Positions 1 to 8,794 are shown, counted from the stretch's first letter. The stretch: 36,494 nucleotides of DNA from Vibrio sp. 10N.261.55.A7 (GCF_002877365.1 NZ_MCWZ01000301.1:10810-47303), one strand, 5' to 3'. Program-made: numbers and translations. Notes: generated by a model not told the origin, from the sequence alone.

Positions 1-972
1 AAGTTAATGATCCCTGTATTGGCGGTGACCATTGTTCTCATGTTGATGTCACTTTTTGTGATTCAAGAAGGCGAACGTGGCATGGTGATTCGTTTTGGTC
101 GAGTTCTTGATGATAATGGTGTTTCACGTATCTACGAACCTGGCCTTCACTTTAAAATGCCACTGTTTGATAGAGTGAAAACGTTAGATGCTCGTATTCA
201 AACAATGGACGGCCGTTCAGACCGTTTTGTCACATCGGAGAAAAAAGACGTTATCATTGATACCTATGTAAAATGGCGTATTTCAGATTTCGGTCGTTTT
301 TATCTAACCACTGGTGGTGGTAATGTGATGACTGCAGAAGCACTTCTCGAGCGTAAAGTGACCGATGTGCTGCGTTCTGAGATTGGTGAACGTGAAATTA
401 AGCAAATCGTTTCTGGTCCACGTAACAAAGATGTCTTACCTGATAGTGCCGACAGTGATGAAGTGACCACTGAAGCCGCTAAAGAAGCGTTAGAGATCGA
501 TGGTGAGCGTGACATGGTTATGGCCAATGTACTAGCTGGAACAACGGGCAGTGCTATGACTGATTTAGGCGTTGAGATTGTTGATTTTCGAATGAAGAAA
601 ATTAACCTTCCTGATGAAATCAGTGAGTCTATCTATCGTCGTATGCGGGCTGAACGTGAATCGGTGGCTCGTAAGCACCGTTCTCAAGGTCGTGAGAAAG
701 CCGAAGTTATTCGTGCTCAAGCGGAACTTGAAGTTGCAACAGTACTTGCAGAAGCCGATAGAATGGCGCGTGTAACTCGCGGTGATGCAGATGCACAAGC
801 GGCTAAAATCTACTCTGATGCGTACAGTCAAGATCCTGAGTTTTATGGCTTTGTTCGTTCGCTACAAGCGTACCAACGTTCATTTAGTGATAAGAGTGAT
901 ATCTTAGTGTTAGATCCTAAGAGTGACTTCTTCCAATACATGAATAATGCCAAGGGTATGTCTGTAAAATAA
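1..972 (+). CDS. hflC: HflC, membrane protease modulator subunit (5' end cut by window)
   Basis: HflC is an SPFH/prohibitin-family inner-membrane protein. With HflK it forms a periplasmic-facing cage around the FtsH protease and modulates its activity. The reading frame is open from base 1 (codons for K and L before the first ATG at 7). Family members usually begin with a few residues before this Met, so the true start is probably just outside the window. One N-terminal membrane segment (about residues 2-19) is followed by the SPFH domain (EGERGMVIRFGRVL, then the YEPGLHFKMPLFDRV stretch). A charged helical region rich in Ala, Glu and Arg follows (about residues 210-275). The C-terminal DILVLDPKSDFFQYM is typical of HflC. 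hflK is expected immediately upstream. A terminator follows at 1019. Family assignment is certain; only the first residues are missing. Confidence 0.96.
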   Translation, partial: KLMIPVLAVTIVLMLMSLFVIQEGERGMVIRFGRVLDDNGVSRIYEPGLHFKMPLFDRVKTLDARIQTMDGRSDRFVTSEKKDVIIDTYVKWRISDFGRFYLTTGGGNVMTAEALLERKVTDVLRSEIGEREIKQIVSGPRNKDVLPDSADSDEVTTEAAKEALEIDGERDMVMANVLAGTTGSAMTDLGVEIVDFRMKKINLPDEISESIYRRMRAERESVARKHRSQGREKAEVIRAQAELEVATVLAEADRMARVTRGDADAQAAKIYSDAYSQDPEFYGFVRSLQAYQRSFSDKSDILVLDPKSDFFQYMNNAKGMSVK

Positions 973-1018
973 TTACAGAGCATCCTAAAGCATGAATGCT
1001 ATTGCTGAACTATAGAAT

Positions 1019-1047
1019 AAGGCTCCTAACTAGGGGCCTTTCTTTTT
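1019..1047 (+). terminator. Intrinsic terminator after hflC
   Basis: AAGGCTCC (1019-1026) pairs with GGGGCCTT (1033-1040) across a six-base loop, with one G-T pair, followed by TCTTTTT. It probably ends the hfl operon transcript. It lies only 13 bases before the next start codon, so transcription of the DUF2065 gene may depend on read-through. Confidence 0.8.
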
Positions 1048-1060
1048 ACTAAGGAAAACT

Positions 1061-1246
1061 ATGTCGAGTTCTATTTGGGTGGCACTAGGAATTGTGTTGA
1101 TCGTTGAGGGAATAGGGCCATTGATTGCCCCGAATGGGTGGCGTGCTATGGTTGTTCAACTCAGTGAGCAACCGGATAATCAGCTGAGAAGGATTGGTGG
1201 ATGCTTGGTCGTCGCTGGAGTTGTTATCGCTTACGTTTTTGCTTAG
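1061..1246 (+). CDS. yjeT: DUF2065 family small inner-membrane protein (YjeT-like)
   Basis: This 61-residue protein has two hydrophobic segments (about residues 5-23 and 44-60) separated by a short polar stretch with the family-typical PNGWR motif and a QLRRIGG turn. It matches the DUF2065/YjeT family by length, pattern and position after hflC. The family's biochemical function is unknown. The start is an ATG preceded by AAGGAA at about 7 bases. In E. coli the gene sits between hflC and purA; here purA is not next, and slyX converges from the other strand 24 bases after the stop. The upstream terminator hairpin ends just before the ribosome binding site. Confidence 0.88.
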   Translation: MSSSIWVALGIVLIVEGIGPLIAPNGWRAMVVQLSEQPDNQLRRIGGCLVVAGVVIAYVFA

Positions 1247-1269
1247 AGAGGTAAGCTTGACCATTGAGA

Positions 1270-1497
1270 CTAGTAATGAGGTGGTGGTGTCTCTTCTGAA
1301 GGGTCTGCAAGATTAGAATTGTCCATATTCTTTACTTTCCCAGCAACGTACTTCATCTGATCTTGCATTTTAGTGATTAAAAGCTGCTGAACAGATAACG
1401 CATCATTTAGCTCACTGATGGTTTGTTCTTGAAAGGCGAGTTGGCACTCTAAGTCGTCAATACGGTTTTCAAGTGATGGGTGATTTTTATCAGTCAT
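1270..1497 (-). CDS. slyX: SlyX family protein
   Basis: A 75-residue protein that is almost entirely a predicted coiled coil (heptad-like Leu/Ile spacing over residues 8-55) ending in the characteristic PPPHY tail of SlyX proteins. SlyX is conserved in gamma-proteobacteria; its molecular role is not established. The ATG (1497-1495) overlaps the last codons of the upstream WD40 gene by 8 bases, so the two are likely translationally coupled in one minus-strand operon. In E. coli slyX is also next to fkpA, which supports the assignment. slyD, which neighbours it in E. coli, is absent here. Confidence 0.9.
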   Translation of the reverse strand: MTDKNHPSLENRIDDLECQLAFQEQTISELNDALSVQQLLITKMQDQMKYVAGKVKNMDNSNLADPSEETPPPHY

Positions 1498-2470
1498 CTA
1501 GTTTCCAAGCCTGTGCAATACCAGCGGATGTACCTGAGACAACTCGCTGCTGATTATCGAAAGCCGCATCATACACTACCGCACGTGGAGGGCGAGCATC
1601 TTTTAACGGCTCAACCTCAAACCCATCGATTCTTTTGCCCGTTTCTGTATCCCAAACCATCACTCTGCTTGAGGGGGTTCCTGTGATCAGCATTGAGCCA
1701 TCATTAGAGAATCGTGCGGTTGAAAATATTAACTGTCGGGAGAAACTGCTTAGAGACGTTTGCTCTTGCCCAGTTTTTAAATCCCATACAATGGCTTGGT
1801 TTCCGCCGTCTGAACTAAAAGCGAGCAAACCGTCCCGTTGCAATGCGACACGTATAACACGTTGTTCATGTTCAAATGTGTGCAGTATTTGTCCTGTTTC
1901 TGTATCCCAAAGGTAGGCTTTGTAGTCATTGCCCCCTGATAAAGCGAAGCGCCCATTCGGTGATAAGGCGACAGAATTTATTTTTTCTTGGTGTGCAAGG
2001 AACTCTAGGCGCCGCCCGGTGACTAAATTCACATAGATGGCTTTGCCATTGGAAAGACCGAGCAAAACTTGTTCACCATTACTTGAGATGTCGACATCTC
2101 GAATAAGACCGTCAGAGATAGACCAAAGGCCTTCTGCCTGCGTCCAAGACAAGTCCCAGACAGCAAAGTTGATTTGGCTCGCTGTAATGGCATAGCGGCC
2201 ACTGTCTGAGATTCTGATGCGGGAAACAGTATTTGCTTGAGCATCTTGCTGACCAAGTTGAGCCAGCGGCTCGTCTTCAAGAAGATCCCAAAGAACTAGA
2301 TGGTGTTCTTTGGAGTAGATAAGGGCGAATCGAGCATCTCGGCTTAATGCGAAGCTGGTGCTTCCTTTTGGCTCTAGCTCCCAGCGTTGATCGTTTTTCG
2401 ACGAAAAAAAGCAGCCATTTAACGCTAGGATGACAAAGCCATACAAAATTGAATGAAGAATATTTCGCAT
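1490..2470 (-). CDS. WD40-repeat lipoprotein
   Basis: About 326 residues. The N-terminus is a short signal peptide with a lipobox ending ALNGC (Cys20 from the chosen ATG at 2470), so it is predicted to be a lipoprotein. The remainder consists of WD40-type blades, visible as repeated hydrophobic-S-x-DGRFAL / VWD units (LVLWD, FAVWD, YLWDTETG, IVWDLKTGQE, MVWDTETGKR, AQAWKLDD), giving roughly six or seven blades and a probable beta-propeller. Such propellers usually act as protein-binding platforms; the partner is unknown. An in-frame TTG three codons upstream (2479) is an alternative start. It overlaps slyX at its 3' end and is divergent from fkpA across 131 bases. Fold assignment is firm; function is not. 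Confidence 0.85.
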   Translation of the reverse strand: MRNILHSILYGFVILALNGCFFSSKNDQRWELEPKGSTSFALSRDARFALIYSKEHHLVLWDLLEDEPLAQLGQQDAQANTVSRIRISDSGRYAITASQINFAVWDLSWTQAEGLWSISDGLIRDVDISSNGEQVLLGLSNGKAIYVNLVTGRRLEFLAHQEKINSVALSPNGRFALSGGNDYKAYLWDTETGQILHTFEHEQRVIRVALQRDGLLAFSSDGGNQAIVWDLKTGQEQTSLSSFSRQLIFSTARFSNDGSMLITGTPSSRVMVWDTETGKRIDGFEVEPLKDARPPRAVVYDAAFDNQQRVVSGTSAGIAQAWKLDD

Positions 2471-2504
2471 CAAGTCCAATTATCCGCTTGGTGTATAAAG
2501 ACAA

Positions 2505-2534
2505 TTTGTAAACATATAGCTATATTGGTACAAC
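2505..2534. promoter_or_regulatory. Candidate symmetric divergent promoter for the WD40 gene and fkpA
   Basis: On the plus strand TTGTAA (2506-2511) is 17 bases from TACAAC (2529-2534). On the minus strand TTGTAC (2533-2528) is 17 bases from TACAAA (2510-2505). Between them lies the perfect 12-base palindrome ATATAGCTATAT (2514-2525). The -10 matches are only 4 of 6 on each strand, so this is a candidate, but the symmetry between two divergent genes is notable. Confidence 0.35.
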
Positions 2535-2601
2535 TACGTCTCGCATGCCAGTCATAACTGAATGATTGTGATGAATGGTTAGCCTAAAACTGGAGAATTA
2601 A

Positions 2602-3384
2602 ATGAAATCGATGTTTAAAGTATCACTGCTTGCAGCAACAGTAATGTTGGCAGTTGGCTGTCAAAAAGAAGAAGAGCCAAAAGTAGAAACTGCCCCAGCA
2701 GCTGAACAAGTGGCGGAAGCAGGTAGCACTGTAGACTTTAAAACCGAAGATGACAAAGCGGCCTACGCGATTGGTGTTTCATTTGCAAACTACCTAAGCA
2801 CAAGTATTGAGAAGCCGAGTGAAATTGGTATCAACCTAAATAAAGATTTGGTCTTGAAAGGTATCGAGCATGTATTTGCTGGAAACCCTGAAATGACAGA
2901 AGAGCAAACTCGTGAAGTTCTTGAGCAGTTAGATGCACGCGTATCAACAGCTATGCAGTCTCAAGCAGAAGAGAAAGCAGCAGCGGCAGAGAAAGAAGGT
3001 CAAGACTTCCAAGCTGAATTTGAAAAACAAGAAGGTGTGACGAAAACAGAATCAGGTCTTCTTTACCAAGTAATGACGGAAACTCAAGGCGACCAACCAA
3101 AAGAAACGGATACGGTCCAAGTGCATTATAAAGGTACTTTAATCGACGGAACTCAGTTTGATAGTTCATATGACCGTGGTGAACCAGCTGTATTCCCACT
3201 TGATCGTGTCATCCCTGGTTGGACTGAAGGCGTTCAGTTAATGCCTGTTGGTTCTAAGTTCAAGTTTGTTATTCCACCACAGCTTGCTTATGGCCCACAA
3301 GACACACCAACGATCCCTGCTAACTCGACTTTAGTGTTTGAAGTTGAATTACTGAAAATCGAAAATGGTGCGAACGTTCAGTAA
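2602..3384 (+). CDS. fkpA: FKBP-type peptidyl-prolyl isomerase FkpA
   Basis: FkpA catalyses cis-trans isomerisation of Xaa-Pro bonds and acts as a chaperone for envelope proteins. The 260-residue product has an N-terminal signal sequence ending LAVGCQ (Cys20), which looks like a lipobox, unlike the soluble periplasmic E. coli protein. Residues about 45-130 form the helical FKBP_N dimerisation domain (DDKAAYAIGVSFANYL), followed by a charged Glu/Lys/Ala linker. The FKBP catalytic domain (about 165-255) contains VHYKGTLIDGTQFDSS, VIPGWTEGVQLMPVG and PPQLAYG, with the usual Tyr, Asp and Phe active-site residues. The gene is monocistronic, with ATG preceded by a GGAG-type site and a hairpin after the stop. 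Confidence 0.95.
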   Translation: MKSMFKVSLLAATVMLAVGCQKEEEPKVETAPAAEQVAEAGSTVDFKTEDDKAAYAIGVSFANYLSTSIEKPSEIGINLNKDLVLKGIEHVFAGNPEMTEEQTREVLEQLDARVSTAMQSQAEEKAAAAEKEGQDFQAEFEKQEGVTKTESGLLYQVMTETQGDQPKETDTVQVHYKGTLIDGTQFDSSYDRGEPAVFPLDRVIPGWTEGVQLMPVGSKFKFVIPPQLAYGPQDTPTIPANSTLVFEVELLKIENGANVQ

Positions 3385-3403
3385 TAATTACTGAAGATAG
3401 TTA

Positions 3404-3434
3404 AATAAGGGCCTGACATGTTCAGGCCCTTATT
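3404..3434 (+). terminator. Terminator hairpin after fkpA
   Basis: A perfect 13-base stem (3404-3416 with 3422-3434; arm AATAAGGGCCTGA) encloses a five-base loop. The 3' side ends TTATTGTACC, so the U-tract is short, but the stem is very stable. Confidence 0.8.
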
Positions 3435-3605
3435 GTACCTGTCGTATAACGTGTTGCGATGGATGAGCGTCCCTTCATCATTTCGAGATCAAGGCCCGAT
3501 TATTTGCGGTAAATCAGAAGTTAATCACTTAGCTAGATGCTCTATTCAAATTTTCTGATAAACTTAGTTAGATTTGTTGATTTTTTGCTCTAAGGCTAGA
3601 ACATA

Positions 3606-4328
3606 GTGACCACGACTGAAACATTAAACGCAGACATGCTACTTGAAATGGAATCCGTTCATGTGATGCCATTCAGTGAACATGACAAAATTATTCTAAG
3701 ATCTTATGAAGCTGTAGTGGATGGCATTGCCAGCCTAATCGGCCCCTTTTGTGAGATCGTTTTGCACTCCCTTGAAGATCTGAATACTTCTGCGATCAAA
3801 ATCGCGAATGGAGAAAATACAGGCCGACAAGTGGGTTCACCCATTACCGATTTAGCACTAAAAATGCTGAAAGACATTGAAGGCTCGGAGCGCAACTTCT
3901 CTCGTTCCTACTTTACCCGCGCGAAAGGTGGTGTGCTGATGAAGTCGATCACTGTTGCTATTCGCAACGGTGATAATAGAGTCATTGGCTTACTTTGTAT
4001 CAACGTGAACCTAGATGCACCATTCTCTCAAGTTCTTCAGTCGTTTATGCCAACGCAAGAAGCCAATGAAGCGGCTTCTTCGGTTAACTTTGCTAGTGAT
4101 GTTGAAGAACTTGTCGATCAAACGGTTGAGCGCACCATTGAAGAAATCAATGCGGATAAATCTGTATCTAACAATACAAAGAATCGTCAGATTGTTATGG
4201 AGCTCTACGATAAAGGCATTTTTGATATAAAAGATGCGATAAATCGAGTGGCCGATCGTTTGAATATCTCAAAACACACCGTTTATCTATATATCCGCCA
4301 GCGTAAGACTGAGGACGAAGAAATTTGA
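3606..4328 (+). CDS. yheO: YheO-family transcriptional regulator (PAS-like plus helix-turn-helix)
   Basis: A 240-residue protein whose first half (about 25-135) matches the YheO-type PAS-like sensor domain ([35 protein letters not shown]). Its C-terminus (about 190-235) matches the HTH_22 DNA-binding domain ([35 protein letters not shown]). DauR-type regulators of Pseudomonas belong to the same family; the ligand here is unknown. The start is a GTG, with AAGG about 10 bases upstream and no nearby ATG that keeps the conserved N-terminus. Its TGA overlaps the TTG start of tusD in a TTGA tetranucleotide, so it is coupled to the tus genes. The yheO-tusDCB-rpsL order is as in E. coli. Confidence 0.88.
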   Translation: MTTTETLNADMLLEMESVHVMPFSEHDKIILRSYEAVVDGIASLIGPFCEIVLHSLEDLNTSAIKIANGENTGRQVGSPITDLALKMLKDIEGSERNFSRSYFTRAKGGVLMKSITVAIRNGDNRVIGLLCINVNLDAPFSQVLQSFMPTQEANEAASSVNFASDVEELVDQTVERTIEEINADKSVSNNTKNRQIVMELYDKGIFDIKDAINRVADRLNISKHTVYLYIRQRKTEDEEI

Positions 4329-4723
4329 TCTCTCCACTTCGCTATACGCTTGTCGTCAATGGCCCTGTGTACGGCTCACAGGCCGCTCGCAGCGCTTTTT
4401 TGTTTGCACAAGCCTTGGTAAAGAAAGGTCACACTTTGGTCAGCGTCTTTTTTTATCAAGATGGTGTAAATAATGGTTCAAGTCTAACGGTTCCTGCTAA
4501 TGATGAATTTGACTTGGTTAAAGGTTGGCAGCAGTTAGCCGTTGAGCATAATGTTTCATTGGAAACTTGTGTTGCGGCTGCGTTGCGACGAGGCGTTGTG
4601 AGCGAAGAAGAAGCCAAACTCCATGCTCTAGAAAACTCGAACCTAGCAAACGGGTTCAATCAAGCGGGCCTTGGCAGTCTGGCAGAATCTATGTTGGTGC
4701 AGGATAGGGTTGTACAGTTTTGA
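4325..4723 (+). CDS. tusD: Sulfurtransferase TusD
   Basis: TusD is part of the TusBCD hexamer that accepts persulfide sulfur from TusA and passes it to TusE and MnmA for 2-thiolation of tRNA wobble uridine. The product is 132 residues (E. coli 128). It begins [20 protein letters not shown] and carries the sulfur-accepting cysteine in [15 protein letters not shown] (Cys82, equivalent to Cys78 in E. coli). The start is TTG at 4325, overlapping the upstream TGA by three bases (TTGA). No ATG lies near enough to give the conserved N-terminus. It is followed by another TTGA overlap into tusC. Confidence 0.92.
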   Translation: MISPLRYTLVVNGPVYGSQAARSAFLFAQALVKKGHTLVSVFFYQDGVNNGSSLTVPANDEFDLVKGWQQLAVEHNVSLETCVAAALRRGVVSEEEAKLHALENSNLANGFNQAGLGSLAESMLVQDRVVQF

Positions 4724-5076
4724 AGAGAATAGGCTTTGTCTTTCTATCTGGTCCACATTGCTCTTCTGCTGGAAGAGAGGGGCTTGATGCGCTTTTGGCT
4801 GCGTCCGCATACTGCGAAGATATCCACGTGTTCTTTATCGGTGAGGGGGTTCAGCAGTTAATATCTGGGCAGCAACCTTCAGAGCTACTGAGTCGAGACT
4901 ACATAAGCGGTTTTAAGTTGATGGATCTGTATGACATTGAGAATGTTTATCTTTGCCAAAAAGGACTTGAAGAACGTGGACTGCTTGATGTTGAGAAAAT
5001 CATCGATGCAAAAGTGAGTTCGAGTCACGACATAGCTGCCTTGATGGCGAGTTGCCATCAGTTACTGAGCTTTTAG
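4720..5076 (+). CDS. tusC: Sulfur relay protein TusC
   Basis: A 118-residue DsrF-like protein, one of three subunits of the TusBCD complex for tRNA 2-thiouridine synthesis. It is recognisable by [30 protein letters not shown] and the later [23 protein letters not shown] region. It starts with TTG at 4720, sharing the TTGA with the tusD stop, and is probably expressed by translational coupling. tusB begins 8 bases after its stop. Length and order agree with E. coli (119 residues). Confidence 0.92.
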   Translation: MKRIGFVFLSGPHCSSAGREGLDALLAASAYCEDIHVFFIGEGVQQLISGQQPSELLSRDYISGFKLMDLYDIENVYLCQKGLEERGLLDVEKIIDAKVSSSHDIAALMASCHQLLSF

Positions 5077-5084
5077 GTCTATAC

Positions 5085-5363
5085 ATGCTTTATATCGTTA
5101 CAAAATCTGAGAACCTGTCTGTCGTTTCAACATTCGTAACTCACCTCGATGAGGTCGTTCTTACCCAATCTTCGGTTTACCTATGTAACCCCAAGCATTT
5201 CCAACATCCTCTTCTTGAGTCGATGGGATGCCCTATATATGTACTTTCTAACGATCTTTTGGCTCGCGGCGTAGAATCGCTATCCGCGCAAGCTATTTCC
5301 ATCATAGATATGGAAAAATTTGTTGATTTGACAGCAAAACACGATAAATCAGTATCTTGGTAG
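5085..5363 (+). CDS. tusB: Sulfur relay protein TusB
   Basis: A 92-residue DsrH-like subunit of TusBCD (E. coli 95). I chose the ATG at 5085 (MLYIVTKSENLS) over an in-frame TTG at 5052 inside tusC. The shorter form matches the family N-terminus and has AGG seven bases upstream, formed by the tusC stop region. The C-terminus ends VSW. The gene closes the yheO-tusDCB unit; the next gene, rpsL, has its own strong promoter. Confidence 0.9.
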   Translation: MLYIVTKSENLSVVSTFVTHLDEVVLTQSSVYLCNPKHFQHPLLESMGCPIYVLSNDLLARGVESLSAQAISIIDMEKFVDLTAKHDKSVSW

Positions 5364-5435
5364 TCACTGAGCCAAGCACCGTTACAATTCTTACTGTATT
5401 TTTTACGGTCTAATGAAAAAAGATCTGTATATTTC

Positions 5436-5464
5436 TTGACACATCTCTCACTGCTGAATAGAAT
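5436..5464 (+). promoter_or_regulatory. Sigma-70 promoter of the str operon
   Basis: Perfect -35 TTGACA (5436-5441) and -10 TAGAAT (5459-5464) are spaced by exactly 17 bases, about 80 bases upstream of rpsL. The sequence after the -10 includes GCG, as in growth-rate-controlled promoters. It sits just after tusB, so str transcription need not rely on the tus operon. Confidence 0.85.
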
Positions 5465-5542
5465 TTTGCGTCCCTATTTGTATCAACTACATTTAGGGCT
5501 AGATTTTTCACAAAGCTTACTTTCAAGTAAATCAGGAGCTAG

Positions 5543-5920
<378 letters not shown>

Positions 5921-6025
5921 TGGATTCCGTTAAGTAAGGCCAAACACTAAATTAATTTTAATTCTTAATTTTTGAAGAAACTGAAAAGTTTTGGATAACC
6001 TGAAGAAGACAACGGAGATATATCC

Positions 6026-6496
6026 ATGCCACGTCGTCGCGTTATAGGTCAGCGTAAGATCCTTCCAGATCCTAAGTTCAAATCTGAACTGCTGGCAAAA
6101 TTCGTTAACATCCTAATGGTTGACGGAAAGAAATCTACTGCAGAGAAAATTGTTTACACTGCACTAGAAGTTATGGCTGAGAAATCTGGTAAAGATCACT
6201 TAGCTGTATTTGAAGAAGCTCTTGAAAATGTTCGCCCATCGGTAGAGGTTAAATCTCGCCGTGTTGGTGGTTCAACTTACCAAGTACCTGTAGAAGTTCG
6301 TCCGGTTCGCCGTAACGCTCTTGCTATGCGTTGGGTAGTTGAAGCTGCGCGTAAGCGTGGTGAAAAATCTATGGCTCAACGCCTAGCTGCTGAAATGCTA
6401 GATGCGTCTGAGAACAAAGGTACTTCGGTTAAGAAACGTGAAGACGTTCACCGTATGGCTGATGCTAACAAAGCATTCGCTCATTACCGCTGGTAA
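6026..6496 (+). CDS. rpsG: 30S ribosomal protein S7
   Basis: S7 binds the 3' domain of 16S rRNA and nucleates assembly of the 30S head. The 156-residue protein starts [18 protein letters not shown] and includes [14 protein letters not shown] and [19 protein letters not shown], diagnostic of S7. It has a GGAG site before the ATG. The 105-base rpsL-rpsG gap corresponds in place and length to the E. coli region where S7 binds to repress the operon, so autoregulation is plausible. An 11-base-pair hairpin follows before fusA. Confidence 0.98.
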   Translation: MPRRRVIGQRKILPDPKFKSELLAKFVNILMVDGKKSTAEKIVYTALEVMAEKSGKDHLAVFEEALENVRPSVEVKSRRVGGSTYQVPVEVRPVRRNALAMRWVVEAARKRGEKSMAQRLAAEMLDASENKGTSVKKREDVHRMADANKAFAHYRW

Positions 6497-6505
6497 TACC
6501 TTTTT

Positions 6506-6532
6506 AGTGCTGCGAGTTCCTCTCGCAGCACT
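6506..6532 (+). other. Stable hairpin between rpsG and fusA
   Basis: A perfect 11-base stem (6506-6516 with 6522-6532; arm AGTGCTGCGAG) has a five-base loop. The following bases are TCTCTCTTCCCC rather than a U-run, so it is a partial terminator, an RNA-processing site or a stability element inside the str operon. Confidence 0.6.
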
Positions 6533-6618
6533 TCTCTCTTCCCCACCTATTATTAGGGTTTATTCATATTTCAAAAGCTCTTTTGAAACATCAATAATTC
6601 CTACAAAGAGGATACACA

Positions 6619-8715
6619 GTGGCTCGTAAAACTCCTATTGAGCGCTACCGTAATATCGGTATCGTAGCTCACGTAGATGCAGGTAAAACAACCACAAGTG
6701 AACGTATTCTGTTCTATACTGGCCTTTCTCATAAAATTGGTGAAGTTCACGATGGTGCTGCAACCATGGACTGGATGGAGCAAGAGCAAGAGCGTGGTAT
6801 CACAATTACATCTGCTGCAACCACGACTTTCTGGCGTGGTATGGAAGCTCAGTTTCAAGATCATCGTATCAATATCATCGATACCCCTGGACACGTTGAC
6901 TTTACGATCGAAGTAGAACGCTCTCTACGCGTACTCGATGGTGCTGTTGTCGTATTTTGTGGTTCGTCAGGTGTAGAGCCTCAGTCAGAAACCGTATGGC
7001 GTCAAGCCGATAAATACGGTGTACCTCGTATGGTTTTCGTTAACAAAATGGACCGTACTGGCGCTGACTTCTTACGAGTGATCGATCAAATTAAAGATCG
7101 TCTTGGTGCGACTCCTGTTCCTATCCAATTAAATATTGGTGAAGAGGACGAGTTCAAGGGTGTTGTCGACCTTATCAAGATGAAAGCCATCAACTGGAAT
7201 GATGCCGATCAAGGCATGACGTTTAGCTACGAAGACATTCCGGCAGACATGCAAGAAATGGCGGAAGAGTATCGCACTGAGATGGTAGAAGCAGCAGCTG
7301 AAGCCTCTGAAGAGCTGATGGATAAGTACCTTGAAGAAGGTGAATTAACTGAAGCTGAGATCAAAGAAGGTCTGCGTACTCGCACATTGAATAATGAGAT
7401 TGTTTTAGCAACTTGTGGTAGTGCCTTTAAAAATAAAGGTGTACAAGCAGTTCTTGATGCTGTCGTTGATTTCCTTCCTTCTCCTGTTGATGTCCCTTCA
7501 ATCAAAGGCATTGATGAGAAAGAAAATGAAGTAGAACGTCACGCAGATGATAACGAACCGTTCGCGGCGTTAGCATTCAAAATTGCCACAGACCCATTTG
7601 TTGGCACGTTGACCTTTATCCGTGTCTATTCTGGCATCGTTGAAAGTGGCAAGACAGCTTACAATTCAGTCAAACAACAGCGTGAGCGTTTAGGTCGTAT
7701 TGTTCAAATGCATTCGAACAAACGTGAAGAAGTGAAAGAAGTGCGTGCGGGTGACATCGCAGCCATTATTGGCCTTAAAGATGTTACAACAGGCGAAACT
7801 TTGTGTGATCAAAACCATAAGATCATACTTGAACGCATGGAATTCCCTGATCCTGTTATTCAGATTGTTGTTGAGCCACGCTCTCAAGCTGCACAAGATA
7901 AAATGACCATTGCTCTAGCTAAGCTTGCAGCAGAGGATCCATCATTCCGAGTAGAAATGGATGATGAAACAGGTCAAACATTGATCTCTGGTATGGGTGA
8001 GTTGCACTTAGATATCATCGTCGATCGTATGCAGCGTGAGTTTGGCGTTGACTGCAATGTTGGTAATCCGCAAGTTGCTTACCGTGAAACGATTCGTGGA
8101 ACAGCAAAGGCGGAAGGCAAGTTTATCCGTGAGCACGGTGGTAAAGGGCAATATGGTCATGTATGGCTTAAGCTTGAACCATCTGAGCCAGGCGAAGGCT
8201 TTGTCTTCGTCGATGAAATTGCTAATGGTACCGTACCAAAAGAGTTTATTGATTCGGTTGCGAAAGGTGCAGCTGAACAAATGAACAGTGGTGTCGTGGC
8301 TGGTTATCCTATCTTGGATATCAAAGCGACATTAACCGATGGTTCTTACCATGAAACAGATTCAAGTGAGATGGCGTTTTTAATCGCTGCCTCTATGGCT
8401 TTCAAAACAGCAGCGCTTGAAGCGCAACCTGTTTTGCTTGAGCCTATGATGAAAGTTGAAGTAACTACTCCAGAGGACTGGATGGGTGACGTCGTTGGCG
8501 ATATTAACCGTCGTCGTGGCATCATCGAAGGTATGGACGAGGGGACAGCTGGCCTGAAGATAATTCGTGCACAAGTTCCGTTGTCTGTCATGTTCGGTTA
8601 CGCAACTGATTTACGTTCTGCGACACAAGGTCGTGCTTCTTACTCTATGGAGTTTAGTGAGTACGCTGAAGTGCCAAGCAATGTTGCGAATGCAATCATT
8701 GCGGAGCGTGGTTAA
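6619..8715 (+). CDS. fusA: Elongation factor G
   Basis: EF-G is the GTPase that drives ribosomal translocation and, with RRF, ribosome recycling. The 698-residue product has G1 AHVDAGKTT (from residue 17), the switch region [10 protein letters not shown]3 DTPGHVDF (Asp88), G4 NKMD (142-145) and the [10 protein letters not shown] element. Domains II-V follow and end with the family C-terminus. The start is GTG at 6619 with AAAGAGGA upstream. It lies between rpsG and tuf as in other str operons. By eye its codon choice looks somewhat less extreme than that of tuf or the ribosomal protein genes. Vibrio genomes often have a second EF-G gene elsewhere; this is the str-operon copy. Confidence 0.97.
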   Translation: MARKTPIERYRNIGIVAHVDAGKTTTSERILFYTGLSHKIGEVHDGAATMDWMEQEQERGITITSAATTTFWRGMEAQFQDHRINIIDTPGHVDFTIEVERSLRVLDGAVVVFCGSSGVEPQSETVWRQADKYGVPRMVFVNKMDRTGADFLRVIDQIKDRLGATPVPIQLNIGEEDEFKGVVDLIKMKAINWNDADQGMTFSYEDIPADMQEMAEEYRTEMVEAAAEASEELMDKYLEEGELTEAEIKEGLRTRTLNNEIVLATCGSAFKNKGVQAVLDAVVDFLPSPVDVPSIKGIDEKENEVERHADDNEPFAALAFKIATDPFVGTLTFIRVYSGIVESGKTAYNSVKQQRERLGRIVQMHSNKREEVKEVRAGDIAAIIGLKDVTTGETLCDQNHKIILERMEFPDPVIQIVVEPRSQAAQDKMTIALAKLAAEDPSFRVEMDDETGQTLISGMGELHLDIIVDRMQREFGVDCNVGNPQVAYRETIRGTAKAEGKFIREHGGKGQYGHVWLKLEPSEPGEGFVFVDEIANGTVPKEFIDSVAKGAAEQMNSGVVAGYPILDIKATLTDGSYHETDSSEMAFLIAASMAFKTAALEAQPVLLEPMMKVEVTTPEDWMGDVVGDINRRRGIIEGMDEGTAGLKIIRAQVPLSVMFGYATDLRSATQGRASYSMEFSEYAEVPSNVANAIIAERG

Positions 8716-8765
8716 AAAATAGGGCATATTTTTCTTCTTTTTTGGAAGATCAATGCGTCCAAATA

Positions 8766-8794
8766 TTGCGCTGACGAACGTTGGCGCATAAAAT
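8766..8794 (+). promoter_or_regulatory. Candidate internal promoter upstream of tuf
   Basis: TTGCGC (8766-8771) is 17 bases from TAAAAT (8789-8794) in the 145-base fusA-tuf gap. TGCGC/GCGCA arms (8767-8771 and 8784-8788) form a small dyad between the two elements. The -10 matches 5 of 6 and the -35 about 4 of 6. It could give tuf extra transcription independent of the str promoter. Confidence 0.45.

Noticed and set aside
6619..8715. fusA as recently transferred because its codon use looks less biased than tuf
   Set aside because: I cannot quantify it by eye, the protein is a normal str-operon EF-G, and it sits in the conserved order; a codon adaptation calculation would be needed.
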